Shown here piece after piece: positions 15,001-25,287 of a stretch of DNA of 64,000 bases. The notes beneath the pieces were generated by a model. It did not search any database. It was given only the letters and a program-made list of their open reading frames with translations, and was not told where the DNA came from. Source of the stretch: Rhodococcus jostii RHA1 (GTDB lineage: Bacteria > Actinomycetota > Actinomycetes > Mycobacteriales > Mycobacteriaceae); assembly GCF_000014565.1 (NCBI RefSeq), contig NC_008268.1, positions 6,576,501 through 6,640,500 on the forward strand, written 5' to 3'. How positions within the stretch are numbered: position 1 is the stretch's first letter; each line of letters starts with the position of its first letter. A program made the position numbers and the translations under genes.

Positions 15001-18000
15001 CCCCGGCGCAGTCCCGCATGTGGTTCATCAACCAGTTCGACACGGCGTCGGCGGCGTACAACATTCCGCTGGCGATCAGGCTGACGGGCCACCTCGACGT
15101 CTCGGCGCTCGAACAGGCACTCGGCGACGTCGTCGAACGGCACGAGACGCTGCGCACGACGTACCCCGACACCGGAGACGGTCCGGGCCAGGTCGTGCTG
15201 TCGCGGACCCGGAGTTTCACCTCACTGGACGTGGAGAACGTCGCAGACGAGAACGCCCTGCGTGAGCGCGTGATCTCCCTCGTCACCGCCGGTTTCGACG
15301 TCGCGAAGACCGTCCCGGTCCGCGCGCGTCTCCTGCGGATCGACGCCGAGCAGCACGTGCTGGTCATCGTGGTCCACCACATCTCCTCCGACGGTGCCTC
15401 GACGGCACCGCTGGCGCGCGACGTGGTGATCGCCTACAGCGCACGCGCGGCCGGTTCCGAACCTGCCTGGGCTCCGCTCGACGTCCAGTACGCGGACTTC
15501 TCGCTCTGGCAGCACGAGTTGCTCGGCGACGAGAACGCGTCGGATTCGCTGGCCACCAAGCAGATCGACTACTGGCGGACCACGCTCAGCGGTCTGCCGG
15601 ACGTGCTGCCGTTGCCGACGGACCGGCCGCGGCCGCCCGCGCAGTCGATGCGCGGCGCGAACTTCGACTTCGAGATCGACGCGGAACTGCGCGACCGGCT
15701 CGGGGCGCTGGCGCGTGAGCACAACGCGTCGCTGTTCATGGTCGCGCACGCGGCACTGTCGGTGCTGCTCGCTCGGCTGAGCGCCACGGACGACATCGCG
15801 GTGGGGACCGCGATCGAGGGCCGCGGCGAGGCCGCGCTCGACGACCTCGTGGGCATGTTCGTCAACACGCTGGTGTTGCGCGCGCAGGTCGACGTCGACA
15901 AGACGTTCGCCGACCTCCTCGCGCAGGTGCGTCAGCACGACCTCGGTGCGTTCACGCACACCGACGTGCCGTTCGAGCGGCTGGTCGAGATCCTCCAGCC
16001 GGAACGCTCCACGGCGTTCTCGCCGCTCTTCCAGGTGGCCCTCGCTTTCCAGAACATCGAGCAGGCGCACCTGGAGCTGCCCGGTCTGACGGTCGAGGGA
16101 CTCGACGGTGGGATCAGCGCCGCGAAGTTCGATCTGCAGCTCACGCTCGCGGACGCAGCCGGCACGGACGGGGACGCGCCCATGCGGGGCGTCTTCACCT
16201 ACGCGACGGATCTGTTCGACGAACGCACGATCGCGTCGTTCGCGTTCCGTTTCCAGCGCATCCTCGAGGCGATCACTACCGACGCCTCCGTGCTGATCGG
16301 GGACATCGACGTCCTGAGCGAGAACGAGCACGCGGTGCTGGCACCCGTGCGCGGCGCCGACAGCGCCGCACCCGAGCTCCTGTCGAGCATCCTGGCCACC
16401 GCCGCCGCGGTGGACCCCGATGCCGTCGCCGTCGTGTGCGGCGACGAACAGGTCACCTACCGCGAGCTCGACGAGCGCTCGAACCGTCTCGCCCGCGTCA
16501 TGATCGGCAGGGGCATCGGGGCCGACGACTTCGTCGCACTGGCGCTGACGCGTTCCGTCGAATCCATCCTCTCCATCTGGGCGGTCGCGAAGACCGGCGC
16601 CGCATTCGTGCCCGTCGATCCGAGCTACCCGTTCGAGCGGATCCTGCACATGGTCACGGACTCCCGCGTGGAGGTCGGTCTCACCACCGGCGCCCACGTC
16701 GGCGAGCTGCCGGACACCGTGCGCTGGCTGGTGCTCGGTGAGGACGAGATGGACGGCGACTGCGCGTCCGTGTCGTCCGAGGCCGTCACCGACGCCGACC
16801 GCATCCGTCCGACACGGGTCGACGATGCGGCGTACGTCATCTACACGTCGGGGTCGACGGGTCTGCCCAAGGGCGTCGTCGTCACCCACACCGGGCTGGC
16901 GAACGTCACGACCGAGCAGGTCGAGCGACTCCGCCTCACTCCGCAGTCGCGGGTGCTGCACTTCGCCTCGCCGAGCTTCGACGCGTCCGTGTTCGAACTG
17001 CTGCACGCCGTGGCCGCCGCGTCGACGATGGTCATCGCGTCCGGCGTGGTCTACGGCGGCGACGAACTCGCCCGGTTGCTGAAGAAGCAGAAGGTCACGC
17101 ACGCGTTCATCACGCCCGCGGCTCTGACCACGGTCGACCCGGCCGGGTTGGACGGCATCGAGGTGCTGTCGGTGGCCGGTGAGGCCTGCCCGCCGGAACT
17201 CATGCAGAAGTGGGCGCCGGGCCGGCGCATGTTCAACCTCTACGGCCCGTCCGAGGCGACGATCTGGAGCACGTCGAGCAACCCGATGAAGGCGGATCAG
17301 CCCGTCACCATCGGTGGTCCCACCCGGGGCGTCGACGTGGTCGTGCTCGACTCGCGGCTCACGCCCGTCCCGGTGGGGGTCGCGGGTGAGCTGTACGTGG
17401 CGGGTCCGAGCGTGGCACGCGGCTATCACAACCGGTTCGCCCTGACGGCGGAGCGATTCGTCGCCAACCCGTTCGGCGGTCCCGGTGAGCGGCTCTACCG
17501 CACCGGCGACGTTGTCCGCTGGGTGCACGACGGGGAGACCGGCGACCTCGTCCTCGACTACGTCGGCCGGTCGGACTTCCAGGTGAAGGTCCGCGGGTTC
17601 CGCATCGAGCTCGGTGAGATCGACGCCGAACTCGGCAGCCACCCGAGCGTGGACTTCGCGGTCACGCTGGGCCACCACCGCGAGTTGACCGGTCAGACCG
17701 TGCTGGTGTCGTACGTGATGCCCGCTGCCGGCGCGTCGATCGACGTCGCGGAACTGTCGGCGTTCGTGTCCGAGACCCTGCCCGGGTACATGGTGCCGTC
17801 GTCGATCATGGCGATCGACTCGGTGCCGCTGACGCCCGCCGGAAAGCTCGACCGGAAGGCGCTTCCCGAACCTCAGTTCGTGTCGGCCGCCAGTGAGTAC
17901 TGCGCGCCGTCGACGCCGATGGAGAAGGCCATCGCCGACGTCTTCGCGCAGGTGCTCGGTGTCGACCGCGTCAGCGTCGACGACTCGTTCTTCGCCCTCG

Positions 18001-21000
18001 GCGGCGACAGCATCGTGTCCATCCAGCTGACGACCCGCGCGAAGAACGCCGGGGTGCTGTTCACGGCTCGGGACGTCTTCGAGCGCAAGACCGTCTCGGC
18101 GCTGGCCGACGTGGCCGCCTGGGCCACCGACGTCGAGTCGGTGAAGCTCGAGGAGCTGCCGGGCGGCGGCGTCGGATCGATTCCGCTCACGCCCATCGCG
18201 CACTGGCTGGTGGAGACGGCAGGGACCTTCGAGAAGTTCTCGCAGGCGGTTCTGCTGACCACCCCGCCCGCGGTCACGCGGGATCAGTTGGTGGCCACGG
18301 TGGATGCTGTCCTGGAACGCCACGACATTCTCCGATCCCGGCTCACCCGGGCCGGGGACGACTGGGCGTTCGAGGCTCTCTCCACCGAAGAAGCGTTCGG
18401 TGCGGACGACCTGATCGAGCGGATCGAGTTCACCGACAAGCCGGGAACGGACGGATTCGAGAGGCTGGCACGCGCGGCTCTCGACCGCGCGGCGGAGCGG
18501 CTGGATCCGGCGTCGGGCCGGATGACGCAGTTCGTGTGGTTCGCTCCCGCGGCGTCGTTGCCGGGGCAGAGCGGCCGCCTGCTGGTGCTCGCGCATCACC
18601 TCGTCGTCGACGGTGTGTCCTGGCGAGTGCTGTTGCCGGACTTCGCGACCGCGGGTTCGCAGGTCACGGCGGGACAGCCGGCGCAGCTCGAACCGGTCGG
18701 CTCGTCGGTCCGTGCGTGGGCGCACGGTCTCGTCGAGGAGGCGAAGTCGCCGCACCGCGTGGCGGAACTCGACTTCTGGCGCGGGATGCTCGCGGGCACG
18801 GACCCGCTGATCGGAAAGCGTGCATTCGATCCCGCACGCGACGTGATCGCCCGGACCGACCGCCTGAGCATGACGTTCTCGACGCAGGTGACGCAGGCGC
18901 TGCTCACCACGATCCCGCAGTCCGTGAACGGCGGTGTCAACGACGGCCTGCTCGCGGCTCTCGCTCTCGCGGTCGCGCGCTGGCGTGGACTCCGCAACGG
19001 GACCGAGGATCGCTCGGTGCTGATCAACCTCGAGGGACACGGCAGGGAAGAGGCGACCGTGCCCGGTGCCGACCTCTCCCGCACGGTGGGCTGGTTCACG
19101 AGCCTGTACCCGGTGCGGCTGGACGTCTCCCGGGCCGATCTCGACGACGCGTTCGACGGCGGGACGTCGACAGGCGCGGCGCTGAAGGCTGTCAAGGAAC
19201 AGTTGCTTGCCGTGCCCGACAAGGGCATCGGCTACGGGCTGCTTCGCTACCTGAACGAGGAGACCGCTGCGGCTCTGGCATCGTTGCCGACTCCGCAGAT
19301 CGGGTTCAACTACCTCGGTCGCGCGGGCTCGGTGGATCTGCCCGCCGAGATCCGGGATCTCGGCTGGATCCCCGACAGCGATTCGGGTGAGTTCGGCGGT
19401 GCCATGGACGACGACATGGTGGCACCCGCGGTACTCAGCATCAACGCGGTGACGTCGGAGACGGCGTCCGGTCCCCAGATCGAAGCCAAGATCGCGTTCG
19501 CCACCGAGATTCTCGACGAGGCGGACGTGTGGGAGCTCGCCGAACTGTGGCACGCCGCGGCGACCGCGCTGGCCGAGCACGCCTCCGGACCGAACGGCGG
19601 CGGTCTCACGCCGTCCGACGTTCCGCTGGTGTCCGTGACGCAGGACGACCTCGAGGCGCTCGAGCGGCGCTACCCCGACGCAACCGACGTGTGGCCGCTC
19701 GCCCCTCTGCAGTCCGGAATGTTCTTCCATTCCGTTCTCGCCGAGGACGCGGTCGACGTCTACACCGCTCAGGTGGTGCTGGACTTCCAGGGCATCGTCG
19801 ACACCGGCCGGCTCCGCGGCGCGGCGGAGGCGTTGATCGCACGGCACGCGAACCTGCGCACGGCGTTCGTCCCCGACGATTCGGGAACCGCGGTCCAGGT
19901 GGTCGTCGACCGCGTCGCACTGCCGTGGGAAGAGCTCGACCTCTCCGGTCTGTCCGGGGCCGAACGCGAGGAGCGGATGAGTTCCGTTCTGAGCGAGCAT
20001 CGTTCGGCGCGGTTCGACATGAGTCGTCCGCCCCTGATGCGGTTCCTGCTGATCCGCACGGGCGAGAACAGCTACCGGTTCTCCATCAGCAACCACCACA
20101 TCCTGCTCGACGGATGGTCGATGCCGTTGCTGATGAAGGACCTGCTGGTGCTGTACGCCACCCGCGGAGACGGTTCGGTGCTGCCGCGCGTGCGTGGCTA
20201 CCGAGACTTCCTCGGCTGGCTGTCCGAACGCGACACCGACGCATCGCGCAGCGCGTGGGCGCACGCACTGGCGGGACTGGACGGTCCAACCGTGCTGGCC
20301 CCGGCGCCGAGCAGCGAGGACCGACCCGAGCCGGCCGAGTTCGCGCTGCACCTCGGTGAGGTGGTGAGCGAGAACCTGGCGCGCATCGCCCGGGACCGCG
20401 GCCTGACGATGAACACGATCGTCCAGGCGGCGTGGGGTCTGCTGCTGGCCCGCATGACGGCCTCGGACGACGTCGTCTTCGGCGCCACCGTGTCGGGTCG
20501 TCCCCCGGAGGTCGCAGGCATCGAGTCGATGGTGGGCCTGTTCATCAACACCATCCCGATCCGCGTGCGTATCGATCCCCGTGAGTCGCTCCTCGGACTA
20601 CTCGAGCGGCTGCAGGCGGAACAGTCGACGCTGTTCGACCACCATCACATCGGTCTTCCGGAGATCCAGCAGATCGCCGGAATCGGTGGGCTGTTCGACA
20701 CGTTGACGGTGTTCGAGTCGTACCCGGTGGACCGCGCAGGGCTCACCGAGGACAGCGACATCGACGGTCTCCGGGTCGCCGGGGTGCAGATCAGCGACGC
20801 CTCGCACTACCCGCTGAGCCTGCTGGCCCAGTCGGACAGCGAGCTGCAACTGGTCCTGAAGTACCTCCCGGACGTGTTCGGCGCCGACACCGTCGAGCGG
20901 CTCGGGTCCCGGCTGAACCGGATCCTGCAGACCATCGCGGCAGGCAGTTCCACGCTGGTGGGCGATCTCGACCTGCTGACCGGCGACGAACGCGAACTCG

Positions 21001-24000
21001 TCCTGTCCGGGTGGAACGACTCGGGGCACGACGTCGCCGACGAATCCGTGGTGTCGATGTTCGGCGCCCAGGTCGCCCGCACGCCGGATCGAACGGCGGT
21101 GGTGGCGGACCACGTCCGGCTCACCTACGCGGAGTTCGACGCGCGGGTGAATCGTCTGGCGCGGCATCTGATGTCGATGGGTGTGGGGCCGGACTCGGTG
21201 GTGGGCATCGCGATGCGACGCTCGCTCGACATGGTGATCAGCCTCTACGCCGTCCACGCGGCGGGCGGTGCGTACGTGCCGATCGAGCCGGAGCACCCGG
21301 CGGACCGCACCTCGTACGTCGTGGACAGTGCCATGCCGACGTGTGTGCTGAGCCTGGCCGACGACATCGCGAATCTCGATGTGGACGTGCCGGTGTACCT
21401 GGTCGAGGACTTCGACCTGTCCGAGTACGCGGCCGGCCCGGTCGAGGATTCCGAGCGGCTCGCCGAGTTGCGCCCGGACAACCTGGCCTACGCGCTGTAC
21501 ACGTCGGGTTCGACGGGACGTCCGAAGGGCGTGGCGATTCCGCACGCGGCGCTGGCCAACCAGCTGGCGTGGATGCGGGACGTCTACGGCATCGGCGCGC
21601 AGGACGTGGTGCTGCAGAAGACACCGTTCACGTTCGACGCCTCGGTGTGGGAGCTGTTCCTGCCGTTGGTGGTCGGTGGCACTCTCGTGATCGCGTCGCC
21701 GGACGGTCACCGCGACCCCGAGTACATGGCAGCGACCGTGGGCACGGAAGCGGTGACGGTGATCCAGTTCGTCCCGTCCGTGCTGACCATGTTCCTCGAC
21801 GCCGCGACGGCCGACCGGAGTGGTTCGCTGCGCCTGGTCTTCGCGGGCGGTGAGCCGCTGCCGCAGTCGGCTGCCGAGCGGGTCGCCGGTCTCGGTTCCG
21901 CGGAATTGGTGAACCTGTACGGCCCGACCGAGGTGACCATCAACTCGACGGCCCACGTGGTGGAGCCGTCGGGAACGGCGACGATCGCGCCGATCGGTTC
22001 GCCGGCCTGGAACACGCGGGCCTACGTGCTCGACGCTCATCTGAACCCGGCGCCGATCGGTGTTCCCGGTGAGCTGTACCTCGACGGCGCGCAACTCGCT
22101 CGCGGATACGTCAACAGTTCCGCACTGAGTGCGGAACGGTTCGTCGCGAACCCGTTCGACGATTCGGGGGCGCGGATGTACCGCACCGGCGACCTCGTCC
22201 GGTGGAACGAGAACGGCGTCCTCGAGTTCGTGGGCCGCACCGACTTCCAGGTGAAGGTGCGCGGACTGCGTATCGAGCTCGGCGAGGTCGAGGAGGCGTT
22301 CGTCCGGTACCGCGACGTGGCGCAGGCGGCCGTGATCGTCCACAACAGCGAGGTGGGTGCGCGGCTCGTCGCCTACGTCGTGCCGAAGCCGGATGCCGCT
22401 CTCGACGCGGCGGCGCTGAACGGGTTCGTCGCGGAATCGCTGCCCGAGTACATGATTCCGGATTCCCTGATGGTTCTCGCCGAACTGCCGTTGGGTACCA
22501 GCGGCAAGCTCGACCGGCGCGCACTGCCGGTGCCGGACTTCGCGTCGGCGGCCGAGTTCCGGGCGCCGAGCACCGACACCGAGCGTGCACTCGCGACCGT
22601 GTTCGGTGAACTGCTCGGCCGGGAGAGCGTCGGAATCGACGACTCGTTCTTCGAGCTCGGCGGCGACAGCATCGTGTCGATCCAGTTGGTGGCGCGGGCA
22701 CGTTCGGCCGGTATCCACTTCACCGCGCGAGATGTGTTCGAGCGGCGCACCGTTGCCGAGCTGGCCGCGGTGGCCGACTCGGGCGAGTCCGCGGCGGCCG
22801 CATTGCAGGAGTACGAGAGTGGTGGCGTCGGAACGGTGCCGCTCACCCCAGTTGCCCGCAAGATGGTCGAGCGCGGCGGCGACTTCGACCGGTTCGTCAT
22901 GCCGCTGTTGCTCACCCTGCCCGCCGGGATCGAACGCGAGCAGGTGATCGCGACGATCGCCGCCGTGGTCGACAAGCACGACGTGCTGCGGTCGACCCTG
23001 GTCACGTCCGGCGTAGGGGACGCGCTCGAGATCGCACCCGCGGGCAGCGTCGACATCGACGCCACCGTGCAGCGGGTGGCGATCGCGGCCGGCGACGAGC
23101 CCGGTTCGCCGGAATTCGACGCGGTGGCGAGTGCGGCGTTCGACGCGGCGCTGGATCGCCTCGACCCGCGCACCGGGTCGATGCTCCAGTTCGTCTGGTT
23201 CGACCCCGCCGAGTCGGATCGGCGCGGACGGCTCCTCGTGGTGCCGCACCACCTCGTCATCGACTCCGTGTCGTGGCGGATCCTCGTGCCGGACTTCGCG
23301 ACCGCGGGCGCGCAGATCGCCGCCGGCACGTCGCCGTCACTCGAGCCGGTCGGAACGTCGCTGCGGCGCTGGACCGACGGTCTGCTCGAGGCGGCGGTCA
23401 AGCCGGAGCGGGTGGCCGAACTCGAGGTGTGGGAACACATGCTGACCGGCCCGGATCCGCTGCTCGGATCGCGTGAGCTGGACCTGGGAACCGATCTGGT
23501 GAGCACGCTGGAGCGGACCCGGGTGGATGTTCCGGCACCGGTCACCGAGGCATTGCTGGGTGGCACGCCGGGTTCGCTCGACGGTGAGATCGGCGACGTC
23601 CTCGCGGCAGCCCTCGCGTTGGCAGTGACCGCATGGCGGCGCGACCGCGGAGTCGAGGCTTCGTCGACGGTCGTCACCCTCGAGGGCCACGGACGTGAAG
23701 AGTCCACGGTGCCGGGTGCGGATCTGTCGCGGACGGTCGGCTGGTTCACCACGATGTACCCGGCACGTCTCGACCTCGCCGGGGTCGACATCGCCGATGC
23801 CCTGCGGGGTGGCGCGGGCGCGGCGGACGCCGTGCGCGCCGTACGGGATCAGCTGAGCGCGATCCCGGACCGGGGAATCGGGTACGGGCTGCTCCGGTAC
23901 CTGAACCCCGACACGTCGGCGGTCATGAGGAACTGGTCGGAACCGCAGATCGTGTTCAACTACATCGGACGCGTCAGCGCGGCCGAGGTTCCCGAGGCGG

Positions 24001-24254
24001 TACGCGGACTCGACTGGCTGCCCGATTTCGAATCCTCCATCTCAGGCGGATACGAGAACAGCGCGATGCCTGCCCAGGCCGTTCTCGATATCCAGTCGGT
24101 GGTTTCGGAAACCGCGGAGGGCCTGCAGTTGTCGGCGTTCATGTCGTTCCCGCCTGACATCATCTCGGCGCCGGAAGTGGATCGGTTCGGGGAGTTCTGG
24201 GTGGACGCGCTCACCGCGCTCGTGGCTCAGGCCGAGGAGCGATCCGGGCGCTGA
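1..24254 (+). CDS. Giant seven-module non-ribosomal peptide synthetase (5' end outside or at window edge)
   Basis: Assembles a peptide on carrier-bound thioesters in the cytoplasm. The order read from motifs is A1-T1, C2-A2-T2, C3-A3-T3, C4-A4-T4, C5-A5-T5, C6-A6-T6-E6, C7-A7-T7-E7. Residue numbers here and in the module entries count from the ATG at 21. That ATG has no clear ribosome binding site and the frame stays open to base 1, so the true start is probably upstream. Carrier motifs are LGGNS in T1-T5 and LGGDS in T6 and T7, the form usual before an epimerisation domain. Both E domains carry the EGHGRE and RTVGWFT motifs. The last C domain (HHILLDG, near residue 6692) is of the D-accepting class, which fits E6 before it. 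There is no thioesterase or reductase domain, so the chain must pass to another protein. No MbtH-like gene is in the window. Family certain; product unknown. Confidence 0.97.
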   Translation, partial: APSASEMPDPAGWPLERFIARWQESVEREPDAPAVVAGGVTTTRGELNRRANQLARELRAQGVGPDDVVALIVPRSLEWVIGMIAAWKLGAAYSPFDQDWGLDRIVGLIEDSGTRAVVVTNSWSGLTEAPLGNAVLDAAIVVDDADTIERLAAHDVSDFAHDPWSDAEASSRLAYVISTSGSTGRPKPTMVPMIGVSNTYQWYRHALDFTEGTGVLVANSPLFDQTQKNIWVSVAYGGVMHLAQPGFDPLPILRQIGTGDVQIANMAPSAFEVLSDLDTEGVLGKLDIVVVGGEQLRPAACSALIGTQTRLINTYGPTEASATDSSYEVDLSSADAEQWPVPFGAAFEGVEYHVLDGRMRPVPPGVTGELYIGGIVLARGYGGMTGITASRFVANPFGNAGTRLYRTGDLVRERDHGQLVFVGRSDFQVKIRGLRIELGEIESALTANSDVLQSVVVVHESEQGPRLVSYVTAAAGVELDIDAILDDLHRALPSHMIPDTVMVLDEMPLNANLKVDRKALPEPVFATSTVEFVAPRTPLEEVVAGIFGDVVSATRVSVDESFFDLGGNSLSATRVAARVTSATGTEVGIRDLFEAPTVATLAKLVEDRAHHGSTRPALVAGERPRELPLSLAQQRMWFLNRFDPSSPAYNVPLTVRLRGELDVAALAAALSDVVARHEVLRTVFPDSDSGAHQVILPPADIDLALEPVDVREEALRDRMFEFGSTGFDVTDTIPVRARLFRLGAADHVLVLVMHHIASDGASTLPLARDVMTAYAANLDGTQPAWPVLPVQYGDYALWQRDVLGSEDDPDSLAAAQIDFWSKTLAGVPDVLALPIDRPRPTVRSMAGASVGFSVDEDIHRRLGEVARAHNVSLFMVLHASLSVLLARLSASTDIAIGTAVAGRGDEALENLVGMFVNTLVLRTEVEPGTSFAELLEQVRTQDLAAFSNQDVPFEQLVDVLKPTRSTAYSPLFQVVLTHQVNGIPSLEFAGLEATPGAVDVEFSKFDLTVDLRELWSDEGAPTGITGVLGFATEIFDAETVQGFADRFVRILAAVAGGGTDIAVGDIPILDAEETAELTPVRGIEGTPPTTLVELLSAAVAANPDGVAIVSGGDSITYRELDELSNRVARILIERGVGAETFVGLGITRSIVSIAGIWAVAKSGGAYVPIDPGYPDERIAHMVTDSGVSLGLSVSSEVGRLPADVDWLVLDSEDFENAAAQYSTAPVAEVERRTAVTPANSAYVIYTSGTTGQPKGVVVTHRGLANFAAEQRERYRVTTDSRTLHFASPSFDASVLELLLAVGAGATMVIAPTDVYGGPEFAKFLREHRVTHGFVTPSALASVDPSGLDDFQFVVAGGEAVPAELAARWAPGRSLFNGYGPTETTIMTNISDPMAADGPVTIGGPIRGTSALVLDDRLRPVPVGIAGDLYLSGLGLARGYHRRTPLTAGRFVANPYGEPGDRMYRTGDVVRWTKDADGALTVDYVGRSDQQVKVRGFRIELGEIDAVLAKHPAVDFATTSVLPGPSGDSVLVSYVLPVPGVEVDVPRMLDFVGEFVPTYMVPSTIVTLDAIPLTPVGKLDRRALPEPEFLAEDREFRAAGTALEQRVAAVFAEVLGVDVVGADDSFFTLGGNSLAATRVMARINEAVGIDAPVREIFEAPTVAQLARRLEELGVDGGARPPVTAGPRPDRLPLSLAQQRMWYANRFDPESAEYNIPLALRLTGALDVDALRSAIADVVARHESLRTVYPDSVDGPYQVVLPASDTKSGLDVVRVADEQELRERVVALASAGFDVTADVPVRAALFELGERDHVLVVVVHHISADGSSMAPLARDLFGAYGARVQGEEPGFSPLPVQYPDFALWQRNLLGSEDDPDSLAGKQIAYWTHALGDAPEVLDLPADRPRPAVRNPQGGLIEFEIGQDVHRSLNDLAQTHQASLFMVVHTALAVLLGRLSNTSDISVSTPVAGRGDRALDDLVGMFVNTLVLRTDVDQNARFSTLLTQAREVDLNAFGNADVPFEQIVEVLRPSRTAAYAPLAQVMLSFQNLERPKLELDGLTVEVLESGLTTSKTDLGVAVEERFDEGSVANGMRGWFSYATDLFDESTVRGFADRFVRVLEAVTVDADAVVGDIDILTEDEKAGLAVPEEGAQSLMSHSISEELTATKSLPELLDGAASINPDGIALSHNGTDVTYAQLRDKSAELARTLAGVGIGPEAAVTVALSTLLPGLLEGSSGEDFADTFAGVLAGVISDATSATSTTAAAERTLVDLFEETAKAACEAEAVTAGAVTLTYSELDVRANKLARLLISRGVGPDSLVAVALDRSADLVVSLLAVVKAGGGYLPTDVTYPADRLEFMLTDARPVVILTSIAHAAGLPDTGIPTVLLDADETLIDLADLDAGPVEERERHAALRANNLAYVIYTSGSTGRPKGVMVTHSAVVQLFDRTFGEFGFDDSDVWTLFHSYAFDFSVWELWGALLYGGRLVVVDYLTSRSPDEFRALLSRERVTVLSQTPSAFYQLSAADRALETPDDLALRYVIFGGEALDLGQLSKWYDRHPETAPRLVNMYGITETTVHVTHLALDRKFAESASASVVGEPIDGLRVHVLDSRLRPVPTGVSGEMYISGGQLTRGYLQRPDLTSTRFVANPFGATGGRLYRSGDVARWNSAGLLEYLGRSDSQIQLRGFRIELGEIESALLRAPGVAASVAVVLRDAEVGDRLVGYVVPESGAILVPTEIKDFASGFLTSYMVPDVVMVLGAMPITVNGKLDRKALPAPEITVLQSEFVAPSTPVEEIVAGVFAEVLGVERVGTADSFFDLGGNSISATRLTARLTAALGAQLSVRECFEHPTVAELAALLEATAGTAEHRPTLVARARPDRIPLSLAQQRMWFINQFDPSSPAYNLPLAVRLTGSIDTAALNAAWADVVERHESLRTVFPVGDEDAHQIVLPAADVVSDLTPTPVADEQDLYARMRELGATGFDVTETVPVRVACFEVNPTDHILMMVVHHISADGASLAPLFTDIMTAYAARAAGTAPGWEPLPVQYADYALWQRESLGDESDPESLVARQLGYWQQALGGLPEVLELPADRPRPPVQSLRGASARFTIDAQTHRGLLTIARETNSTLFMVVHAALVVLLERLSSQTDVAIGTPVAGRGEQELDRLVGMFVNTLVLRASVRPDDTFADLLAQVRATDLNAFSHSDVPFERLVEVLDVPRSTAHQPLFQVALSFDNNESVRMEFPGLEISALDAPLEVAKFDLQLSVGERYVDGAAAGIAATFNYSTDIFDEQTVLSFADRFGRILHAVSADRDVVLGDIEILDAAEKAAIAPVRGPQSIEPRTLPELLRSGVEISPESVAVSYEGREATYRELDELSNQLARVLIDRGVGPESYVALAITRSVESILGIWSIAKAGGAYLPVDPKLPFERIGEMLSDSGAVLGLTVARHHDDLPGTVPWIVLDETAAAEEIGARSAGAVEDADLRRALTVDHPAYLIYTSGSTGKPKGVVVTHRGLANLTREVREHYVVSPDSRFLHVASPSFDTSVGEMLAAFSAGATLVISPADVYGGDELADLIRRERVNNVVMTPTALMTVDPDGLDTVTSVVVGGDTCTPELVARWAPGREMRNAYGPTETTVIVTITEPMVAGERVTIGSPLRGVESLILDSRLRPVPEGVPGELYICGPSVTRGYHNRPSVTAERFVANPFGEPGARMYRTGDVVRWADGHRVEYVGRSDFQVKVRGFRVELGEIDAALAAQPNVEFAVTVGRENPAGLTTLVSYVLPADGATVDPESLKSVVGETLPPYMVPSVVILLDEVPLTGIGKLDRARLPEPEFVTAGAEFRAPTTPAEETIAGIFADVLGLEQVSVDDRFFDLGGNSLSATRVVSRAGQVFGRRIGVRELFEAPTVSGLAARIGTPDENLRPRPVLAPRERSAFVPLSLAQSRMWFINRFDPDSPAYNIPLAVRLTGALDVDALQSAVFDVLDRHESLRTIYPDSPEGPHQVILPADQVRLDLTPAAVSDDELREQLVEMVTAGFDVTADVPPIRTRLFEVGPQDYVLALVVHHVSTDGESTAPFVRDVMVAYASRAAGREPGFAPLPVQYADYAIWQRELLGSEDDPDSLIAAQLAFWKKTLAGVPDLLELPVDRPRPPVQSLRGSRIDFTIDAEVHRGLAALARRHNASVFMAVHAAFAVLLSRLSGTEDISVGTPIAGRGERELDDVVGMFVNTLALRVQVDGQQTFDEILDRAREADLEAFSHADVPFERLVEVLNPARSMAHHPIFQVGYSFQNTTKAELELPDLTVTPLEVEGDTAQFDLHLILGDSPEGEQMSGVFTFATDLFDAATVKRFADMFRRVLAAAVDSPRTAVGDLPLAGSDERALVVSGWNDTERALPETTLADMFASAAAENPDVTALVFEGESLTYADFSARVNRLARHLVGRGVGPETVVGLAIPRSVELLVGMYAIAAAGGAYLPIDPDHPAERTAYVLESAQPVCVLATRAVVGGLPGEVDYLLLDELDLGGIDPSPLTDAERITPLRPENAAYVIYTSGSTGRPKGVAIAHRAIANQLRWKQSEYPLTAEDSVLLKTAATFDLSVWEFWWALTAGARLVVATPDGHRDPSYLAALVAEQQVSTVHFVPSLLSAFVAVAEPAQLVSLTRVLCIGEALPADTMLRFRDVSDAEIFNLYGPTEAAVSVTHYRCGDERDGSVPIGRPEWNTQTYVLDARLHPVPAGVTGELYLAGEQLARGYFGRHDLTAERFVANPFGDAGHRMYRTGDLVRWNRDGNLDYVGRSDFQVKVRGFRIELGEIERALVAHPSVAQAVVVVHHDRHTGDRLVGYVVPEQGVSVDDADVLTFAGRSVPGYMVPSALIALDVLPLNINGKLDRKALPEPEFGGAVDHYKAPRTPVEEIVAGVFADVLGHERVSVDTSFFDLGGNSLVATRVVARVNAALDTSIGVRELFEAPTVIALSARAEQSDSAGANRPALVPQPRPARIPLSPAQSRMWFINQFDTASAAYNIPLAIRLTGHLDVSALEQALGDVVERHETLRTTYPDTGDGPGQVVLSRTRSFTSLDVENVADENALRERVISLVTAGFDVAKTVPVRARLLRIDAEQHVLVIVVHHISSDGASTAPLARDVVIAYSARAAGSEPAWAPLDVQYADFSLWQHELLGDENASDSLATKQIDYWRTTLSGLPDVLPLPTDRPRPPAQSMRGANFDFEIDAELRDRLGALAREHNASLFMVAHAALSVLLARLSATDDIAVGTAIEGRGEAALDDLVGMFVNTLVLRAQVDVDKTFADLLAQVRQHDLGAFTHTDVPFERLVEILQPERSTAFSPLFQVALAFQNIEQAHLELPGLTVEGLDGGISAAKFDLQLTLADAAGTDGDAPMRGVFTYATDLFDERTIASFAFRFQRILEAITTDASVLIGDIDVLSENEHAVLAPVRGADSAAPELLSSILATAAAVDPDAVAVVCGDEQVTYRELDERSNRLARVMIGRGIGADDFVALALTRSVESILSIWAVAKTGAAFVPVDPSYPFERILHMVTDSRVEVGLTTGAHVGELPDTVRWLVLGEDEMDGDCASVSSEAVTDADRIRPTRVDDAAYVIYTSGSTGLPKGVVVTHTGLANVTTEQVERLRLTPQSRVLHFASPSFDASVFELLHAVAAASTMVIASGVVYGGDELARLLKKQKVTHAFITPAALTTVDPAGLDGIEVLSVAGEACPPELMQKWAPGRRMFNLYGPSEATIWSTSSNPMKADQPVTIGGPTRGVDVVVLDSRLTPVPVGVAGELYVAGPSVARGYHNRFALTAERFVANPFGGPGERLYRTGDVVRWVHDGETGDLVLDYVGRSDFQVKVRGFRIELGEIDAELGSHPSVDFAVTLGHHRELTGQTVLVSYVMPAAGASIDVAELSAFVSETLPGYMVPSSIMAIDSVPLTPAGKLDRKALPEPQFVSAASEYCAPSTPMEKAIADVFAQVLGVDRVSVDDSFFALGGDSIVSIQLTTRAKNAGVLFTARDVFERKTVSALADVAAWATDVESVKLEELPGGGVGSIPLTPIAHWLVETAGTFEKFSQAVLLTTPPAVTRDQLVATVDAVLERHDILRSRLTRAGDDWAFEALSTEEAFGADDLIERIEFTDKPGTDGFERLARAALDRAAERLDPASGRMTQFVWFAPAASLPGQSGRLLVLAHHLVVDGVSWRVLLPDFATAGSQVTAGQPAQLEPVGSSVRAWAHGLVEEAKSPHRVAELDFWRGMLAGTDPLIGKRAFDPARDVIARTDRLSMTFSTQVTQALLTTIPQSVNGGVNDGLLAALALAVARWRGLRNGTEDRSVLINLEGHGREEATVPGADLSRTVGWFTSLYPVRLDVSRADLDDAFDGGTSTGAALKAVKEQLLAVPDKGIGYGLLRYLNEETAAALASLPTPQIGFNYLGRAGSVDLPAEIRDLGWIPDSDSGEFGGAMDDDMVAPAVLSINAVTSETASGPQIEAKIAFATEILDEADVWELAELWHAAATALAEHASGPNGGGLTPSDVPLVSVTQDDLEALERRYPDATDVWPLAPLQSGMFFHSVLAEDAVDVYTAQVVLDFQGIVDTGRLRGAAEALIARHANLRTAFVPDDSGTAVQVVVDRVALPWEELDLSGLSGAEREERMSSVLSEHRSARFDMSRPPLMRFLLIRTGENSYRFSISNHHILLDGWSMPLLMKDLLVLYATRGDGSVLPRVRGYRDFLGWLSERDTDASRSAWAHALAGLDGPTVLAPAPSSEDRPEPAEFALHLGEVVSENLARIARDRGLTMNTIVQAAWGLLLARMTASDDVVFGATVSGRPPEVAGIESMVGLFINTIPIRVRIDPRESLLGLLERLQAEQSTLFDHHHIGLPEIQQIAGIGGLFDTLTVFESYPVDRAGLTEDSDIDGLRVAGVQISDASHYPLSLLAQSDSELQLVLKYLPDVFGADTVERLGSRLNRILQTIAAGSSTLVGDLDLLTGDERELVLSGWNDSGHDVADESVVSMFGAQVARTPDRTAVVADHVRLTYAEFDARVNRLARHLMSMGVGPDSVVGIAMRRSLDMVISLYAVHAAGGAYVPIEPEHPADRTSYVVDSAMPTCVLSLADDIANLDVDVPVYLVEDFDLSEYAAGPVEDSERLAELRPDNLAYALYTSGSTGRPKGVAIPHAALANQLAWMRDVYGIGAQDVVLQKTPFTFDASVWELFLPLVVGGTLVIASPDGHRDPEYMAATVGTEAVTVIQFVPSVLTMFLDAATADRSGSLRLVFAGGEPLPQSAAERVAGLGSAELVNLYGPTEVTINSTAHVVEPSGTATIAPIGSPAWNTRAYVLDAHLNPAPIGVPGELYLDGAQLARGYVNSSALSAERFVANPFDDSGARMYRTGDLVRWNENGVLEFVGRTDFQVKVRGLRIELGEVEEAFVRYRDVAQAAVIVHNSEVGARLVAYVVPKPDAALDAAALNGFVAESLPEYMIPDSLMVLAELPLGTSGKLDRRALPVPDFASAAEFRAPSTDTERALATVFGELLGRESVGIDDSFFELGGDSIVSIQLVARARSAGIHFTARDVFERRTVAELAAVADSGESAAAALQEYESGGVGTVPLTPVARKMVERGGDFDRFVMPLLLTLPAGIEREQVIATIAAVVDKHDVLRSTLVTSGVGDALEIAPAGSVDIDATVQRVAIAAGDEPGSPEFDAVASAAFDAALDRLDPRTGSMLQFVWFDPAESDRRGRLLVVPHHLVIDSVSWRILVPDFATAGAQIAAGTSPSLEPVGTSLRRWTDGLLEAAVKPERVAELEVWEHMLTGPDPLLGSRELDLGTDLVSTLERTRVDVPAPVTEALLGGTPGSLDGEIGDVLAAALALAVTAWRRDRGVEASSTVVTLEGHGREESTVPGADLSRTVGWFTTMYPARLDLAGVDIADALRGGAGAADAVRAVRDQLSAIPDRGIGYGLLRYLNPDTSAVMRNWSEPQIVFNYIGRVSAAEVPEAVRGLDWLPDFESSISGGYENSAMPAQAVLDIQSVVSETAEGLQLSAFMSFPPDIISAPEVDRFGEFWVDALTALVAQAEERSGR
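21..1850 (+). other. NRPS module 1: A1-T1
   Basis: Adenylation domain (residues about 8-530) followed by a carrier domain with its phosphopantetheine serine at residue 563 (LGGNS). The A domain is atypical. The usual YTSGSTG core reads [12 protein letters not shown], and the substrate pocket segment reads FDQTQKNIW. My ten-residue specificity code is D-Q-K-N-V-G-T-A-T-K, which I cannot match to a known amino acid. The acidic residue for the alpha-amino group and the last lysine are present, so it should be active on an amino acid. It is either a loading module or the remainder of a module whose C domain lies upstream of the window. Confidence 0.85.
1860..5030 (+). other. NRPS module 2: C2-A2-T2
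   Basis: Condensation domain of the L-accepting type ([15 protein letters not shown] near residue 620; HHIASDG at residue 748), adenylation domain from about residue 1080, and carrier LGGNS near residue 1625. The A2 specificity code read by eye is D-A-L-F-V-G-G-I-M-K. It looks hydrophobic but has no confident match. A2 belongs to the same subtype as A4 and A6, which share SPSFD-x-SV, VYGG and TP-x-AL segments. Confidence 0.85.
5035..8580 (+). other. NRPS module 3: C3-(A-domain remnant)-A3-T3, predicted threonine
   Basis: C3 has HHISADG near residue 1812. Between C3 and A3 lies an extra stretch of about 110 residues (see the remnant entry). A3 has the code D-F-W-S-I-G-M-V-H-K, one residue from the threonine code DFWNIGMVHK that I recall, with a matching [11 protein letters not shown] segment. 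T3 carries LGGNS near residue 2814. The DNA of A3-T3 (about 6850-8560) uses visibly more A/T-ending codons than its neighbours, suggesting this didomain came from elsewhere. Confidence 0.83.
6495..6790 (+). other. Truncated adenylation-domain start left between C3 and A3
   Basis: After the end of C3 the protein begins an A domain ([20 protein letters not shown], then [19 protein letters not shown]). It breaks off after about 60 residues into a segment resembling the tail of a C domain ([14 protein letters not shown]). A second, complete A domain then begins ([28 protein letters not shown]). The duplicated start is direct from the sequence. Reading it as a recombination scar is inference; it could instead be an extended linker that recurs in related synthetases. 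Confidence 0.6.
8590..11760 (+). other. NRPS module 4: C4-A4-T4
   Basis: L-accepting condensation domain (HHISADG near residue 3000), A4 from about residue 3332, and carrier LGGNS near residue 3864. The pocket segment is [10 protein letters not shown] and the code read by eye is D-T-G-V-V-G-A-V-I-K, which I cannot assign. The glycine at the third code position suggests an open pocket able to take a bulky side chain, so this is one candidate site for 4-aminophenylalanine or a derivative. That last point is speculation. Confidence 0.83.
11765..14940 (+). other. NRPS module 5: C5-A5-T5, serine-like code
   Basis: Condensation domain with HHVSTDG near residue 4058, A5 from about residue 4387, carrier LGGNS near residue 4924. 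The code read by eye is D-L-W-H-L-I-L-V-S-K. It shares the D-x-W-H core of the serine codes (such as DVWHFSLVDK of EntF), but differs at three or more positions, including loss of the last acidic residue. Serine or a small modified residue is possible; the assignment is weak. Confidence 0.8.
14945..19620 (+). other. NRPS module 6: C6-A6-T6-E6 (D-residue)
   Basis: C6 has HHISSDG near residue 5119. The A6 code read by eye is D-A-F-F-S-A-L-I-W-K, unassigned. T6 carries LGGDS near residue 5997. E6 (about 6052-6527) has [11 protein letters not shown] near residue 6192, [33 protein letters not shown] and FNYLGR, a full set of epimerase motifs. The sixth residue should therefore be presented as the D-isomer to C7, which is of the D-accepting class. 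Confidence 0.85.
19640..24254 (+). other. NRPS module 7: C7-A7-T7-E7 (D-residue, glutamine-like code)
   Basis: D-accepting condensation domain starting [15 protein letters not shown] with HHILLDG near residue 6692. A7 has the code D-A-W-Q-F-G-L-I-N-K, one residue from the glutamine code DAWQFGLIDK that I recall. T7 has LGGDS near residue 7550. The closing E7 has [12 protein letters not shown] and [11 protein letters not shown], but its active-site motif reads HHLVIDS instead of the usual HHxxxDG. Ending on an E domain implies handover to a partner synthetase not in this window. Confidence 0.85.
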
Positions 24255-24265
24255 TCTCCGCGGCC

Positions 24266-24298
24266 CGTGGTGGGGAGGCTCCGAGCCTTCCCACCACG
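24266..24298. terminator. Bidirectional terminator between NRPS and N-oxygenase
   Basis: Arms GTGGTGGGGAGGCT (24267-24280) and AGCCTTCCCACCAC (24284-24297) pair over 14 bp with one G-T wobble and a three-base loop, plus one further outer pair. It sits 12 bases after the NRPS stop and before the stop of the convergent gene, the expected place for a shared terminator. Confidence 0.8.
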
Positions 24299-24327
24299 TG
24301 GCCCCGTCTGTTTCCGTCGCCGTGGAG

Positions 24328-25287
24328 TCAGGCCCACTCGAAGGACATCTCGCCCGCGACGCCGAGGTGCTTGCACAGCTTGTGGATCCCACTGAAATCC
24401 TGGACCAGTGCGGATCGGCGGGTGTCGTGTTCGGCGTCGTCGATCATCGCCTGGCCGCCGTCCAGGTCCAGGATGTCGACGATGGTGTGCCACGTCGAGT
24501 AGTCGTTGCTGCTGAATGCCGTCATCGCGTCGACGAGCCCGTCCAGGAAGTGGCGGCGGTCGTGGGGGCTCAGCGTGTCGTAGACGACGCCCGCGATGTC
24601 GTCGGCGATCGAGGCGTGACAGTACTCGTCGCGGTTGTGGAGGCGGACCGTCGCCCGGTTGACCGGCTGGATGACGTCGTTCTCGGAGATCAGGTCGAGG
24701 TAGGAGCTGATCGAGATCTCCGCCACCGTCATGAAGGCGAACGTGGTGATCGCCCGCTTCCTCGGGTCGGCGGCATCGGCGGTCGCCGCGCGTTGACGGC
24801 GCAACGTCAGGACGTCGGGAAGGGCGTTGTTCGGCATGGCCCAACCGCGTTGCCTGCGCGTGACCGCGCTCGCGTTCAGGTGCATGAGGGTGTGGTACTG
24901 CTCGTCGACCATCGCCTGGTGGACGGCCACGGCGAACGTGTCGCCGAGCCCGGTGTCCAGGGCGTCGTGCGCGACGAGGTCGAACCCGGGATTGACCACG
25001 TACTGCTCGATGTCCATGACGTTCTTGTTGAAAGCGATCCAGGCCCACGCCCGGAGCTGGTTCCGTTGCTCCTCGCGCATGCCGAGGAACCGATCGTGAT
25101 CGGCGAAGGGCAGCAAGTCGTTCGGGTAGTCCTGCTTGTCGAGATCGAACAGCGCGTCGAGGTCCGGTTCCGGCTTCTTCACGGTCGCCCGCTGTCCCCA
25201 GTTCCGGGCGAGTCGGGACACGACGGCGCTCTCCACCGGATCAGACGGGTCGTACTCCGGGAGCGAAGGAGTCTTCTGGGGCGTCAT
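24328..25287 (-). CDS. AurF/CmlI-like diiron arylamine N-oxygenase
   Basis: Predicted to oxidise an aromatic amine to the hydroxylamine or nitro group with a non-heme diiron centre, as AurF does with p-aminobenzoate and CmlI with the chloramphenicol aryl amine. In the 319-residue protein all AurF ligand positions are found with matching spacing: E94, then DEQYH giving E129 and H132, then E190, H217, E221 and H224 (HNRDEYCH). The distance from E190 to H217 is the same as from E196 to H223 in AurF. The ATG at 25287 was chosen because it overlaps the papC stop as ATGA; an in-frame start further upstream would run far into papC. It is last in the papB-papA-papC operon, which supplies an aminophenyl compound, so free or carrier-bound 4-aminophenylalanine is the likely substrate. 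Family call strong; exact substrate inferred. Confidence 0.88.
   Translation of the reverse strand: MTPQKTPSLPEYDPSDPVESAVVSRLARNWGQRATVKKPEPDLDALFDLDKQDYPNDLLPFADHDRFLGMREEQRNQLRAWAWIAFNKNVMDIEQYVVNPGFDLVAHDALDTGLGDTFAVAVHQAMVDEQYHTLMHLNASAVTRRQRGWAMPNNALPDVLTLRRQRAATADAADPRKRAITTFAFMTVAEISISSYLDLISENDVIQPVNRATVRLHNRDEYCHASIADDIAGVVYDTLSPHDRRHFLDGLVDAMTAFSSNDYSTWHTIVDILDLDGGQAMIDDAEHDTRRSALVQDFSGIHKLCKHLGVAGEMSFEWA

Noticed and set aside
15222..20351. Very long open frames on the minus strand inside the NRPS gene (also 2616-7385, 10581-14771 and 20598-23252)
   Set aside because: They are mirror frames produced by high third-position GC and the absence of stops in the opposite frame. The translations are low-complexity Arg/Gly/Val/Asp strings without any domain, while the plus strand has unbroken NRPS motifs.
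23300..24254. Possible thioesterase at the NRPS C terminus
   Set aside because: No GxSxG hydrolase motif. The segment carries the EGHGRE, RTVGWFT and FNYIGR motifs of an epimerisation domain to the end.
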